A DNA stretch of 64,000 bases from CAWBBA01 sp963729795 (GTDB lineage Bacteria; Desulfobacterota; Desulfomonilia; Desulfomonilales; Desulfomonilaceae). Shown here piece by piece: positions 1 to 7,662 of this stretch. The notes under the pieces were generated by a model that was not told the origin of the DNA, ran no database searches, and saw nothing but the letters and a program-made list of their open reading frames with translations. Numbering within the stretch: position 1 is the first letter of the stretch; every line of letters begins with the position of its first letter. The translations under genes were made by a program, and so were the position numbers. The DNA lies in the NCBI GenBank assembly GCA_963729795.1, contig CAVSPC010000016.1:248001-312000 (forward strand), in the 5' to 3' direction.

Positions 1-303
1 CGCGTGGCCTGGTCTGGGAATTGTCATGGGGGGAATATCCCGGTCGCGCCAGGAACTAAAGTCTTTGTTGGCAACAACGAGCGAGACCGGAGCGCCAGTG
101 GTCTGCCCCGCCATGATGCCTCCCGTGATTCTTGCGCGATCATTTTCTATAGACATTCTGCCGCCTGAACCTTCGCTTCGCTGGCGTCGGGCCAGTTCGG
201 AATCTATGTCCGTTCTAGAAATGGGGATCGCAGCAGGGAGTCCTTCGAGAATGACTGTGAGTTCAGGTCCGTGGGATTCACCCGCGGTCAGAAATCTCAG
301 CAT
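1..303 (-). CDS. aroC: Chorismate synthase, N-terminal 101 residues (cut by window edge)
   Basis: Makes chorismate from EPSP, the last common step of the shikimate pathway, using reduced FMN. The reading frame stays open to the left edge. The N-terminus carries the family signature MLRFLTAGESHGPEL, then GSGGRMSIENDR and GQTTGAP, which match the FMN/substrate-binding region of chorismate synthase. The start ATG (303-301) overlaps the aroE stop in the string ATGCTGA, so translation is probably coupled. It is the last visible gene of the minus-strand aroF-tyrA-aroA-aroE-aroC operon. The C-terminal part lies outside the window. Confidence 0.95.
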   Translation of the reverse strand, partial: MLRFLTAGESHGPELTVILEGLPAAIPISRTDIDSELARRQRSEGSGGRMSIENDRARITGGIMAGQTTGAPVSLVVANKDFSSWRDRDIPPMTIPRPGHA

Positions 304-1142
304 AGTGCTACCGCCTGCTTCATTACGGCCAATGGCGCCGGTTTGTCTGTCCAGAGTGAAAATGCAATTGCGGCCTGATGGACCAACATTCCAAGTCCGT
401 TTGTAGCCTCAACCCCCGCATCATGCGCCTGTTCCATAAAACGCGTGCGAGAGGGATTGTATACGAGATCGTAGACCATCCGGCACTTGGGAAAACTTGT
501 CCCCTCCGGCCACGGAGAATAGTCTATCCGGGGAGCCATGCCCAGCGGCGTGGTATTAACGATCAGATCGACGTCGTGGTCCAGTTCCTGAAGCCTTTGA
601 AGCGTCCAGGTCTCGATAAAGCCTTTCAAACCAGGTTTTGTCAGACGCTCAACAATGGCTCCGGCTGTTTCGGCATTCCGACTGCACACGGCCACCTTTG
701 CTCCATTAGAAACCAGGGCATAAGCCACTGCCCGAGCCGAACCGCCTGAGCCCAGGATTACAGCGGTACACCCAGACGGATCAAAGCCGATTTCCTTGAG
801 ATGGCACAAGAAACCAGCCCAATCAGTGTTCTCTCCTGTTAGGCTTCCGTCGGACCGCACTGTGATGGTATTGACAGCTCCGATTTCTGAGGCATCCGCG
901 GAGACTTTATCCAAAAAGGGAACGACCCTCTCCTTGTACGGCACTGTCACATTGGCAGCTCGGAATCCTAGCGCAGGCAACCCTCTTATGGCCTCCGCCA
1001 GGTTGTGCGGCGCCACGGGCAGCGGCACATAAAGCCAATCCATGCCCAGTGATTGAAATGCGGCATTGTGCATTGCAGGGCTTAGACTATGAGCGACAGG
1101 ATTTCCGATGATGCCGACTAACTGTGTAGCGCCTGTCACCAT
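297..1142 (-). CDS. aroE: Shikimate dehydrogenase
   Basis: NADPH-dependent reduction of 3-dehydroshikimate to shikimate. The 281-residue length is normal. The substrate-binding signature NPVAHSLSPAMHN is at 14-26, the likely catalytic Lys is K70 in TVPYKER and the partner Asp is D107 in ENTDWAG. The dinucleotide loop GSGGSARAVA is at 131-140. The start ATG overlaps the aroA stop (ATGGTGA) and the stop overlaps the aroC start, indicating a tightly coupled operon. No key residue is missing. Confidence 0.96.
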   Translation of the reverse strand: MVTGATQLVGIIGNPVAHSLSPAMHNAAFQSLGMDWLYVPLPVAPHNLAEAIRGLPALGFRAANVTVPYKERVVPFLDKVSADASEIGAVNTITVRSDGSLTGENTDWAGFLCHLKEIGFDPSGCTAVILGSGGSARAVAYALVSNGAKVAVCSRNAETAGAIVERLTKPGLKGFIETWTLQRLQELDHDVDLIVNTTPLGMAPRIDYSPWPEGTSFPKCRMVYDLVYNPSRTRFMEQAHDAGVEATNGLGMLVHQAAIAFSLWTDKPAPLAVMKQAVALC

Positions 1143-2479
1143 TGAATGTCAGCTCCAAGCTCTTTAAGAATGCGGGGGAATTCCGGGAATGAATCATTGA
1201 TGATTTCCCATCCTTGAATCAAGGTTTCCCCTTCTGCGATGAGACCGGCAACCGCCAAACTCATGCCCAATCTGTGATCTCCGCGTGCGTTTACAACAGT
1301 GCCGGTAAGTTTGCGAGGACCGATGATAGTAAAACCGTCGGGCGCGGTTTGGATTTCGGCCCCCATTTTATTCAATTCCTCAGCCAGTGTCTCAATCCTG
1401 TCGCTTTCTTTGACCCGAAGTTCCGCGGCATCTCGCACGACGGTTGTGCCGCTTGCCTGAGTGGCAGCGACCGCAAGTATTGGAAACTCATCAATCATCC
1501 TGATAACCAATGCTCCTTGTATGGTAGCCCCCCGGAGCGCTCCCGACTCCACTGTGATGGTCCCCGTCGGTTCGCCGTCGGATTCGGCTGCTCCATTCAC
1601 GCGCAAGTCTGCCCCCATCGAGCGCAGGACGTCGAACAATCCTGTCCGTCCGGGATTAAGACAGAGATTAGTGACCTCAAGGCTCGAATCGGGAACCAGC
1701 AGGCCCGCTGTAACAAGGAATGCGGCAGAGGACGGGTCGGAAGGAAGGTGTACGTCCAGTGATGGGATAGGGGCGATGGCGCCGGAAACCGTCACATGGT
1801 GGCGGCCCTCTTGGTCTTCATATTCTGTAACGTGCACACCCAGGCTCTTAAGCATACGTTCTGTGTGATCTCTACTTGTGAAGGGCTCGATTACCGTTGT
1901 GAGGCCGTCAGTGAAAAGACCGGCCAACAGAAGCGCGGATTTTACTTGCGCGCTGGCTACGGGAAGGACATGCTCCGATGGCTGCAATCGAGAAGGAAGA
2001 AATGTCAGAGGTGCGTTTCCGGTGTCTGTCTCGATTTTGGCCCCTTTTGTGCGAAGTGGTTCCACGACCCGCCCCATAGGCCGTGTACGTAGTCGTTCGT
2101 TACCGTCAAGGGTGGACTGAAATGACTGGCCCGCCAGCACCCCGGCCATTAAACGCATAGTGGTGGCCGAACCTCGACAGTGGAGAGGCGCGGAAGGTGG
2201 CTCGAATCCGACCAAATCCTTACCTGTTACCCTCAAATCGGCAACTCCGGCCTGGAGAGTCGGCCCGCTTTCCTCAACTACCTGCACTCCAAGCGCCTGA
2301 AGGCATTCAATCATAGCCAGACTGACGCCGGCCTTCGCGCAATTCCGGATTCGTGAGACTCCGGTCCCAAGAGAAGCGAACAAAAGGGCTCGGTGCGATA
2401 AAGATTTGTCACCCGGCAGCGACACGACCCCGCTCAGGCGTCGGGTGGGCCGGATTCGAAGGGTTTTGGGATCAGCCAT
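1136..2479 (-). CDS. aroA: 3-phosphoshikimate 1-carboxyvinyltransferase (EPSP synthase)
   Basis: Transfers enolpyruvyl from PEP to shikimate-3-phosphate. The open frame reaches further upstream to 2599, but the ATG at 2479 is chosen. It follows a GGAAGGA ribosome site, starts directly before the conserved N-terminus, overlaps the tyrA stop by 8 nt (ATGGCTGA) and gives 447 residues. PEP/shikimate-3-P motifs are LPGDKSLSHR (21-30, K25), LDGNERLRTRPMGR, and near the C-terminus IDEFPILAVAA and RVKESDRIETL. It appears intact. Glyphosate class is not judged from this reading. Confidence 0.96.
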   Translation of the reverse strand: MADPKTLRIRPTRRLSGVVSLPGDKSLSHRALLFASLGTGVSRIRNCAKAGVSLAMIECLQALGVQVVEESGPTLQAGVADLRVTGKDLVGFEPPSAPLHCRGSATTMRLMAGVLAGQSFQSTLDGNERLRTRPMGRVVEPLRTKGAKIETDTGNAPLTFLPSRLQPSEHVLPVASAQVKSALLLAGLFTDGLTTVIEPFTSRDHTERMLKSLGVHVTEYEDQEGRHHVTVSGAIAPIPSLDVHLPSDPSSAAFLVTAGLLVPDSSLEVTNLCLNPGRTGLFDVLRSMGADLRVNGAAESDGEPTGTITVESGALRGATIQGALVIRMIDEFPILAVAATQASGTTVVRDAAELRVKESDRIETLAEELNKMGAEIQTAPDGFTIIGPRKLTGTVVNARGDHRLGMSLAVAGLIAEGETLIQGWEIINDSFPEFPRILKELGADIQW

Positions 2480-3374
2480 ACTTACGGGTTCCTTCCTCGG
2501 AGGGTACACTCGTGTGAAACATTGTTGTTCTGCGTTCTCGTATTTGGCCCAGGATTTTGCGCAAGGCTCCGTCATCCTCATCCATGATTGCGCTTGCAAA
2601 TCTTTTCATCATTCGTTGGGCTAGCTCGAGCATTTGAAGCACGTTGTCCCGGTTGGCTGCAAGAATGTCCATCATCATGGTCAAATCACCACCTGCAACT
2701 CTTGAGGTGTCCCTGAACCCGCTTGAAGCCAAGTTCCACACATCGGGTTTTTCCAGGGCGGTTTCCTCGGCCGTTGCCACAAGGGTTGAGGCAAGGAGAT
2801 AAGGGAGATGGCTGACACATGCTGCAATCAAGTCATGGTCGTCAGCGTTCATGGGCATAGGACGTGCACCCACGGCGGTAACCATCTCTTCAATGAGACT
2901 CAACGCTTCGGGATCGGTCTGCTCCGCACGTATGAGCACCCACGTCTTGTCCAGGAACAAGTCCGCGTCTGACGCATGAAGGCCGGGTGTCTCTTTTCCA
3001 CACATCGGGTGGCCGGCCACCGCTCTGATCTGCGGCGGCAACCGATCCATAGCCTTCAATATGTTTCGTTTAACGCTGCCCATATCTGTTACGATTGCGC
3101 AGGTTTTCATGAAAGGATGGAGCGTCAGGATTTGCTGTTCAATAGTGCAGACCGGGGTCGCAAAGACCACTACATCGGCACCACTGAGAAGCAGTTCCGG
3201 GTCTGTGCCCGCGAAATGAGCTGCCCCGTGTGCTACAGCCACGTCCGCGATAGCTTGACGCCTTGCCAGTCCCCTAACCTCCCGGCAAAATTCGCCTCGT
3301 ACCAGCGCTTTGCCGAGGCTGCCTCCCATGAGCCCCAAGCCCACAATCGTAATTGTCGTATCAGAAAGCCTCAC
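2472..3374 (-). CDS. tyrA: Prephenate dehydrogenase
   Basis: NAD-dependent oxidative decarboxylation of prephenate to 4-hydroxyphenylpyruvate, the tyrosine branch. It has 300 residues. A Rossmann motif VGLGLMGGSLGKAL lies near residues 11-24, and the TyrA signature GHPMCGKETPG is in the middle. There is no fused chorismate mutase and no obvious ACT domain. The start is GTG at 3374, preceded by GAGAGG at a usual distance. It lies between aroF, across a 328-nt spacer with tandem repeats, and aroA, which it overlaps. Confidence 0.93.
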   Translation of the reverse strand: MRLSDTTITIVGLGLMGGSLGKALVRGEFCREVRGLARRQAIADVAVAHGAAHFAGTDPELLLSGADVVVFATPVCTIEQQILTLHPFMKTCAIVTDMGSVKRNILKAMDRLPPQIRAVAGHPMCGKETPGLHASDADLFLDKTWVLIRAEQTDPEALSLIEEMVTAVGARPMPMNADDHDLIAACVSHLPYLLASTLVATAEETALEKPDVWNLASSGFRDTSRVAGGDLTMMMDILAANRDNVLQMLELAQRMMKRFASAIMDEDDGALRKILGQIRERRTTMFHTSVPSEEGTRKYG

Positions 3375-3473
3375 CGATTATCCTCTCGCAAAAGAAGCAT
3401 TGATAAACATTGCGTCTCGAAGTCCTTCCTCATTTTTATGATCAAGATGAACTGCATCGAAAGCTTCACTTAA

Positions 3474-3563
3474 CAGCTTGTACGGCATGCCGTGCGTCTA
3501 CAATAACCTGAACGGCATAACGTGCCCCCACAGTAGCTTGCACGGCATGCTGTGCCTCTACAG
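3474..3563. repeat. Three 30-bp imperfect tandem repeats between aroF and tyrA
   Basis: The core ACGGCAT recurs at 3482, 3512 and 3542, an exact 30-bp period. A degraded fourth unit may follow. The period keeps frame: a minus-strand 60-codon frame (3648-3466) contains a ten-residue repeat of the type VDARHAVQAV. I see no convincing ribosome site or family for that frame, so I annotate a minisatellite rather than a gene. The rest of the 3375-3702 spacer shows nothing recognisable. Confidence 0.7.
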
Positions 3564-3702
3564 CAGCCCGCATCGGAGTGATGGAGCAAAGCATGCTGCG
3601 CCCACTCCAGCATTGAGTAAGACAGCGAATCCTGATACAGCCCGCCATAGAATTCCTATTCCACCATTTGAGTGCCGGATGTAGCTCGACGAAGCCCGGA
3701 TC

Positions 3703-4717
3703 TCAGATGGTTCTCCCCACTGCCTCCGCTACTGGACGCAATTCCTTCATAAGCGCTTCAAACTCACTGGGGCGGAGGCTTTGCGCACCATCGGACATGG
3801 CATTCTCAGGATCAGGATGGACTTCAATAATGAGTCCGTCGGCCCCCGCCGCTATGGCTGCACGGCTCACCGCGGGAACATATTCCCGCTTGCCGGTGCC
3901 GTGGCTCGGATCCAATATAACGGGAAGGTGGCTCAGGGACTTAAGAACGGGAATCGCATTAATGTCCACGGTGTTCCGGGTGGAAGTCTCGAAAGTTCGG
4001 ATTCCACGCTCACAAAGAATCACGCGCGGGTTGTTGTGGCTCAGTATGTATTCCGCGGCGTTGAGAAACTCTTCTATAGTGCTCATGAGTCCGCGTTTAA
4101 GAAGCACCGGTTTATGGGATTCACCCACCGCGTTGAGCAGTGCAAAATTCTGCATGTTGCGCGACCCCACTTGCAGCACATCCGCGTACTGAGCCACCAG
4201 AGGTACCTGTTCCGCAGTTGTGACCTCAGTTACGACCGCGAGGCCGGCCACGTCCCTTGCCTGCGCCAGGAGCTTGAGACCTTCCTCTCCCAGGCCTTGA
4301 AAACTGTACGGCGAGGTCCGCGGTTTGAATGCGCCGCCTCTGAGGGCTGTTGCTCCTGCCTTTTTCACGGCGAGCGCGGTCTGGATCAGTTGGTCTTTGC
4401 TTTCGACCGCGCAGGGACCGGCCATGATAATGATTTTCTTGCTCCCAATATGGGACCCGTCGATGGAGAAGCTCGTGTCTTCTTTCTTGAAGTCCCGACT
4501 GGCAAGCTTGAACGGCCCCAAAAGCGGGCACCACACGCTCGACCCCCTCCAGGCACTCGAAGGCGCCCGCTTCTACTCCACTGTTGTCGCCGACAACCCC
4601 GACGATGGTGCGAATCTTTCCTCTGGAAACATGGGCCTTCATTCCCACGGCTTCCACCTTGGTCAAAACCCGCGCCACCTGGCCCTCACTTGCTTCCTTT
4701 TTCATGACTACCACCAT
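3703..4717 (-). CDS. aroF: 3-deoxy-7-phosphoheptulonate (DAHP) synthase with N-terminal regulatory domain, frameshifted
   Basis: First enzyme of the shikimate pathway: PEP + erythrose-4-phosphate to DAHP. The start ATG at 4717 follows GGAGG at 4730-4726. The first ~60 codons (MVVVMKKEASEGQVARVL...) form the ferredoxin-like allosteric domain of the Thermotoga-type enzyme. A frameshift near 4525-4540 then breaks the frame. The second frame encodes the barrel, with KPRTSPYSFQGLG, ERGIRTFE, DPSHGTGKRE and EVHPDPENAMSDGAQSL. The span is 3n+1 nt, so one extra base restores a 337-residue protein of normal length. It heads the aro operon and is preceded by an aromatic leader peptide and attenuator. 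Function is probably intact if the indel is an error. Confidence 0.9.
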
Positions 4718-4730
4718 CTTTTTTTCCTCC

Positions 4731-4767
4731 AAAAAAAAGATGCGGAGCGCTTGCTCCGCATCTTTTT
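4731..4767 (-). terminator. Attenuator terminator in the aroF leader
   Basis: Minus-strand hairpin: the arm containing GATGCGGAGC (to 4753), loop AAGC, the arm GCTCCGCATC (from 4748), then eight T at 4738-4731. It directly precedes the aroF ribosome site GGAGG, so it can only act as an attenuator. An upstream stretch GCGCGCTCC (4802-4794) can pair with GGAGC-AA-GCGC (4757-4747), which would break the terminator. GGAG inside the end of the leader peptide (4812-4809) can in turn pair with CTCC (4797-4794). Confidence 0.85.
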
Positions 4768-4803
4768 ACCGTTGTATGGATTACCTAGCAGCAGGAGCGC
4801 GCG

Positions 4804-4878
4804 TCAACCTCCGGGGGGCCCAAAATAGTACCACCAAAAATACAGAGAAGACGCGCTAATGTGCTGCAAATGAATCAT
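4804..4878 (-). CDS. aroF leader peptide rich in Tyr, Phe and Trp
   Basis: A 24-codon frame, MIHLQHISASSLYFWWYYFGPPGG, with seven consecutive aromatic codons (Tyr Phe Trp Trp Tyr Tyr Phe) followed by a short tail and TGA. An in-frame stop lies just before the ATG. GAGG at 4896-4893 is the only candidate ribosome site and is rather far (14 nt). The frame sits ~20 nt inside the predicted transcript. It is followed by alternative antiterminator and terminator hairpins and then aroF. Inferred role: ribosome stalling when charged aromatic tRNAs are scarce prevents termination ahead of aroF. It is a cis-acting peptide, probably with no other function. Confidence 0.82.
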   Translation of the reverse strand: MIHLQHISASSLYFWWYYFGPPGG

Positions 4879-4906
4879 AGTTTTTCAACATGCCTCTTAC
4901 CTTACA

Positions 4907-4935
4907 GAAATACGATCCAACGAAAATTATGTCAA
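4907..4935 (-). promoter_or_regulatory. Predicted sigma-70 promoter of the aroF operon
   Basis: Minus strand: a perfect -35 TTGACA (4935-4930), 17-bp spacer, and -10 TATTTC (4912-4907, weak). The start of transcription would fall near 4900, about 20 nt before the leader peptide ATG. Confidence 0.6.
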
Positions 4936-4977
4936 GACTTTTTTTTGCCTAAGGTGCCTATTAGTTTACGCCAGATC

Positions 4978-5006
4978 TTGAATTCATCGCTCTTTCCGTG
5001 AATAAT
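4978..5006 (+). promoter_or_regulatory. Predicted promoter of pheA
   Basis: TTGAAT (4978-4983), 17-bp spacer, AATAAT (5001-5006), divergent from the aroF promoter. No aromatic leader peptide is visible between it and pheA. Confidence 0.45.
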
Positions 5007-5049
5007 CCAGACACCTACATCAATACAACTTGATTCAATAAGGCGGACC

Positions 5050-6141
5050 ATGACCAAGAAGACCCTCGAAGAGTTGCGTGCCCGGATAGACCAACTTGAT
5101 AGTGATCTCATCGACCTCCTGAACCGCAGAATGTCCCTGTGTCAGGAGATTGGACACTTCAAATCCGCGGCTGCTAGAAACGTTGTCGACAGGGAACGCG
5201 AGGCTGAAATCCTTCGGAGACTTGCCTCCGAGAATCCCGGTCCCCTTTCCGAGCAGGCTCTATCTGCTGTATTTCGAGAAATTTTCTCGGGGTCCAGGGC
5301 CTTGCAAGCGCCCGTGACCATAGCCTTCCTCGGGCCCGCCGGCACATACACCCATGAGGCTGCTATTGAAATGTTCGGGCATTCAGCCACATTTATCCCT
5401 TGCCTGACCGTGCGGGATGTCTTTGAAGAAGTCGTTCATGGAGGCGTGACCTATGCAGTAGCCCCCATAGAGAATAGCATTGAGGGGTCTGTTCGGGAAA
5501 CCTTGGATCTGTTGATGACCTCTTCGATCGGCGTTTGCAGAGAAGTCTCGCTGCGTGTGAGCCACGCGCTCATGAATCTCACGGGAAAAATCGAGGATAT
5601 CCGACAAGTCATCTCACACCCGCAGGCACTGGCCCAGTGTCGTCGGTGGTTGGCGGACAAACTTCCCGGCATTCCACTGCGAGATACCTCCAGCACGGCC
5701 AGAGCGGCGGAACTCGCAATGGAGAGCGTGGGAACAGCGGCAATCGCGAGTGAAAGAATTGGTACGAGATTGGGTTTGCAAATAATACGACGTGGTATTC
5801 AAGACAGCCCCGAGAATATTACGCGATTCTTCGCCCTTGGACGCCTTAAATCGGCGCCGACCGGAGATGACAAGACATCAATAGTATTCTGGACTGAAGA
5901 CAAGCCGGGGGCATTGCACAAGATACTCAAGAAATTCGCTCAGCACGGAATAAATCTTTCAAGGATTGAATCTCGCCCGGACCGTGGAGCCGTTGCCTGG
6001 AAGTATGCATTCTTCGTGGATCTGGAGGGTCATCGAGACGATCCGGAAGTGGCCGCGTGTCTTAAGGAAATCACCGGCAAGAGAACCATGGTCAAGGTAC
6101 TAGGATCGTTTCCCAGCCGCTCCTTGCCCGCTGGTGAGTGA
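5050..6141 (+). CDS. pheA: Bifunctional chorismate mutase / prephenate dehydratase (P-protein)
   Basis: Converts chorismate to prephenate and then phenylpyruvate, the phenylalanine branch. It has 363 residues in three parts: an AroQ-type chorismate mutase helix bundle (1-85), a prephenate dehydratase domain starting at AFLGPAGTYTHEAA (~95) and containing the catalytic ENITRFF motif, and a C-terminal ACT domain with the Phe-binding ESRP motif, so feedback inhibition by Phe is expected. The ATG at 5050 follows AAGGCGG. It is divergent from the aroF operon. Confidence 0.96.
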   Translation: MTKKTLEELRARIDQLDSDLIDLLNRRMSLCQEIGHFKSAAARNVVDREREAEILRRLASENPGPLSEQALSAVFREIFSGSRALQAPVTIAFLGPAGTYTHEAAIEMFGHSATFIPCLTVRDVFEEVVHGGVTYAVAPIENSIEGSVRETLDLLMTSSIGVCREVSLRVSHALMNLTGKIEDIRQVISHPQALAQCRRWLADKLPGIPLRDTSSTARAAELAMESVGTAAIASERIGTRLGLQIIRRGIQDSPENITRFFALGRLKSAPTGDDKTSIVFWTEDKPGALHKILKKFAQHGINLSRIESRPDRGAVAWKYAFFVDLEGHRDDPEVAACLKEITGKRTMVKVLGSFPSRSLPAGE

Positions 6142-6257
6142 AGGGATGTCGTCTTCAGGGAGCGAGGGGGGTTGTGGACGTTTCTTTGTGTGGAGTCAAA
6201 TTAATGCAATAATAACAACATAAAATATCATATATATAATCTAATTTATTAAATATC

Positions 6258-6346
6258 TTGACAACATATTATTTTTATGAGATAACCACCTTCAGCAAAT
6301 AAAACACCATACCCTATGTTGCCCGGTTTTGCCGGGCTTTTTTTTG
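6258..6346 (+). ncRNA. Candidate short RNA (promoter plus terminator about 55 nt apart)
   Basis: In a very AT-rich spacer after pheA: TTGACA (6258-6263), 17 bp, GATAAC (6281-6286), then ~35 nt without a start codon followed by a strong terminator at 6321-6345. The predicted transcript is ~50-55 nt. It could instead be a stray promoter ahead of the pheA terminator. Confidence 0.35.
6321..6345 (+). terminator. Rho-independent terminator downstream of pheA
   Basis: GCCCGG-TTTT-GCCGGGC hairpin followed by eight T. It ends either pheA transcription (180 nt downstream of its stop) or the short RNA predicted just upstream. Confidence 0.85.
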
Positions 6347-6379
6347 TAATGACCATTTACTCACCGGCTGCAAAAGCTT

Positions 6380-6468
6380 GTCATTGCGAGTCCGCGTCTC
6401 GCGGGAAAGCAATCTTTTCCTTCTGAATGGCGCTTGGATTGCTTTATTGGTTTACTCCTCGCAATGAC
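6380..6468. repeat. Palindromic dispersed repeat with GTCATTGCGAG ends
   Basis: Terminal inverted repeats GTCATTGCGAG (6380-6390) and CTCGCAATGAC (6458-6468) enclose a second pair containing AAGCAATC / GATTGCTT. This matches a non-coding repeat type seen in many bacterial intergenic regions. It has no ORF and only one copy in this window. Confidence 0.7.
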
Positions 6469-6646
6469 AGGAACTTGAAGATTCTCCGCGTATGTGAAGT
6501 AATACTTTTTTCACGTGATTCCTGTTGACTTGCCTGGACCGGCCCGGCTAGATTCGGCCTGGTGCTTCTCGTTTTGACAGCCTTCAGACAACCGTCTGTA
6601 AGGCAAATTGTATCAGTTAGCTTCAGATTTCCATAAGGATTGTCCA

Positions 6647-7099
6647 ATGAAAATTCTCGTGTTGCACGGTCCGAATCTCAACCTTCTCGGCATTAGAGAA
6701 CCCGACGTATACGGGCATCTCAGCCTGAGGGAGATAGATAAAGAACTGGCCATCCGTGCAGAGCATCTTGGGGCGGAACTACGCACTTTGCAATCCAATC
6801 ATGAGGGTGTGTTGGTCGACGCGGTACACGAAGCCGTAGGATGGGCAGACGGAATCCTCATTAATCCCGGGGCGTTTACTCATACCAGTCTGGCCCTGCG
6901 CGACGCCATTGCTGCAACTGGAATCCCTACTGTGGAGGCTCACTTATCCAACATTTACGCACGGGAGGAGTTTCGTCACAAGTCGGTAATCGCCGCGGTC
7001 TGCTTAGGTCAGATTTCGGGCTTTGGAGCTAATTCTTACTATTTGGGGCTGGAAGCGTTAGTAGGAGCTCGACGTCAAACAACTAAGGCCTTACACTAG
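6647..7099 (+). CDS. aroQ: 3-dehydroquinate dehydratase, type II
   Basis: Dehydrates 3-dehydroquinate to 3-dehydroshikimate. The ATG at 6647 is chosen over an upstream TTG because it follows AAGGA and begins the conserved MKILVLHGPNLNLLG. It has 150 residues, typical of the dodecameric class. REPDVYG carries the catalytic Tyr, INPGAFTHTS binds substrate, and EAHLSNIYAREEFR carries the catalytic His. The usual second His (NIHAR) is Tyr here, a mild variation. It stands alone between pheA and the trp operon. Confidence 0.95.
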   Translation: MKILVLHGPNLNLLGIREPDVYGHLSLREIDKELAIRAEHLGAELRTLQSNHEGVLVDAVHEAVGWADGILINPGAFTHTSLALRDAIAATGIPTVEAHLSNIYAREEFRHKSVIAAVCLGQISGFGANSYYLGLEALVGARRQTTKALH

Positions 7100-7216
7100 T
7101 CGCTTTCAATAGGTAAGAATCGGTAACTAGCAAACAGCACTGACCTGGCGTCATGACGGCGCTTCCCGCGGGACACGGGATGGCACCCAATTTCCATTCG
7201 CGAGATCTTGGGTGCC
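7095..7216. repeat. Dispersed intergenic repeat, copy A
   Basis: Similar to 16279-16393: both begin ACTAGT, share AGCAAACAGCACTGA and TGACGG, and end in a GGCACCCAA...TGGGTGCC inverted repeat. Copy A carries about 9-10 extra bases before the inverted repeat and, after it, another palindrome (CACGGATCT...AGATCCGTG). There is no ORF. Beyond it, to the trp promoter at 7380, I see nothing further. Confidence 0.65.
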
Positions 7217-7379
7217 ACGGATCTGGGTATCGTCAGATCCGTGAAGTTTCGGGTGCTATCTCGCCCTCCGGCCTGAGAGACGCAAAACGAGACCGGGAAA
7301 AGGCTTGATCCCACCATCGTCAAGAACTCATGCAAATCCTCTCCTGGTGCTGCTGTCCGCATGTGCGAAAAAAAGAACG

Positions 7380-7408
7380 TTGACAACTGCCGCGTAGTCC
7401 TCTATGCT
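7380..7408 (+). promoter_or_regulatory. Predicted promoter of the trp operon
   Basis: TTGACA (7380-7385), 17-bp spacer, TATGCT (7403-7408). Transcription would start near 7415, just before the leader peptide ribosome site GAAGG (7417-7421). Confidence 0.65.
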
Positions 7409-7430
7409 CGCTCACAGAAGGTAGTATCCC

Positions 7431-7496
7431 ATGATATCCATAAGCAACCGAAACTGGTGGTGGTGCTGGAAAATCAAACACGGGAGGTCTGCCTGA
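7431..7496 (+). CDS. trpL: trp operon leader peptide
   Basis: A 21-codon frame, MISISNRNWWWCWKIKHGRSA, with Trp codons at 7455-7463 and 7467-7469, preceded by GAAGG at 9 nt and followed by a terminator ahead of trpE. The last codons contain GTCTGCC (7487-7493), which is perfectly complementary to GGCAGAC (7556-7562) in the terminator loop and 5' arm. A ribosome stalled at Trp codons leaves it free, giving antitermination. A ribosome at the stop codon covers it, giving termination. The codons and complementarity are seen; the control is inferred from the classical trp attenuator model. Confidence 0.88.
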   Translation: MISISNRNWWWCWKIKHGRSA

Positions 7497-7545
7497 TCCA
7501 CGACTTAAAGTCATAAAGACTGAAACAAGCATCTGAAACGGAAAT

Positions 7546-7577
7546 AAAGGCCATGGGCAGACATCCCATGGCCTTTT
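7546..7577 (+). terminator. trp attenuator terminator
   Basis: AAAGGCCATGGG, loop CAGACAT, CCCATGGCCTTTT. A 12-bp stem with a short T run, 85 nt before trpE. Its loop side can be sequestered by GTCTGCC in the trpL coding region. Confidence 0.85.
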
Positions 7578-7662
7578 CGCGTTCTGGACTTAGAAATTTG
7601 GCGGGGGCCGGCAACGACATGTTGGTCCGCCCTCTTATATGTGACCTGAAAGGCTGCGCACC

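Noticed and set aside
3466..3648. 60-codon repeat frame as a protein-coding gene
   Set aside because: No ribosome site or family, and the coding look comes from the 30-bp tandem repeat itself.
3781..4707. 308-codon plus-strand frame opposite aroF
   Set aside because: Shadow of the aroF codons on the other strand; no ribosome site and no family resemblance.
4856..4891. Alternative aroF leader peptide starting at ATG 4891 (11 codons, one Tyr, one Phe)
   Set aside because: The GAGG is only one base from this ATG and it carries few aromatic codons. The overlapping 24-codon frame explains the aromatic run and hairpins better.
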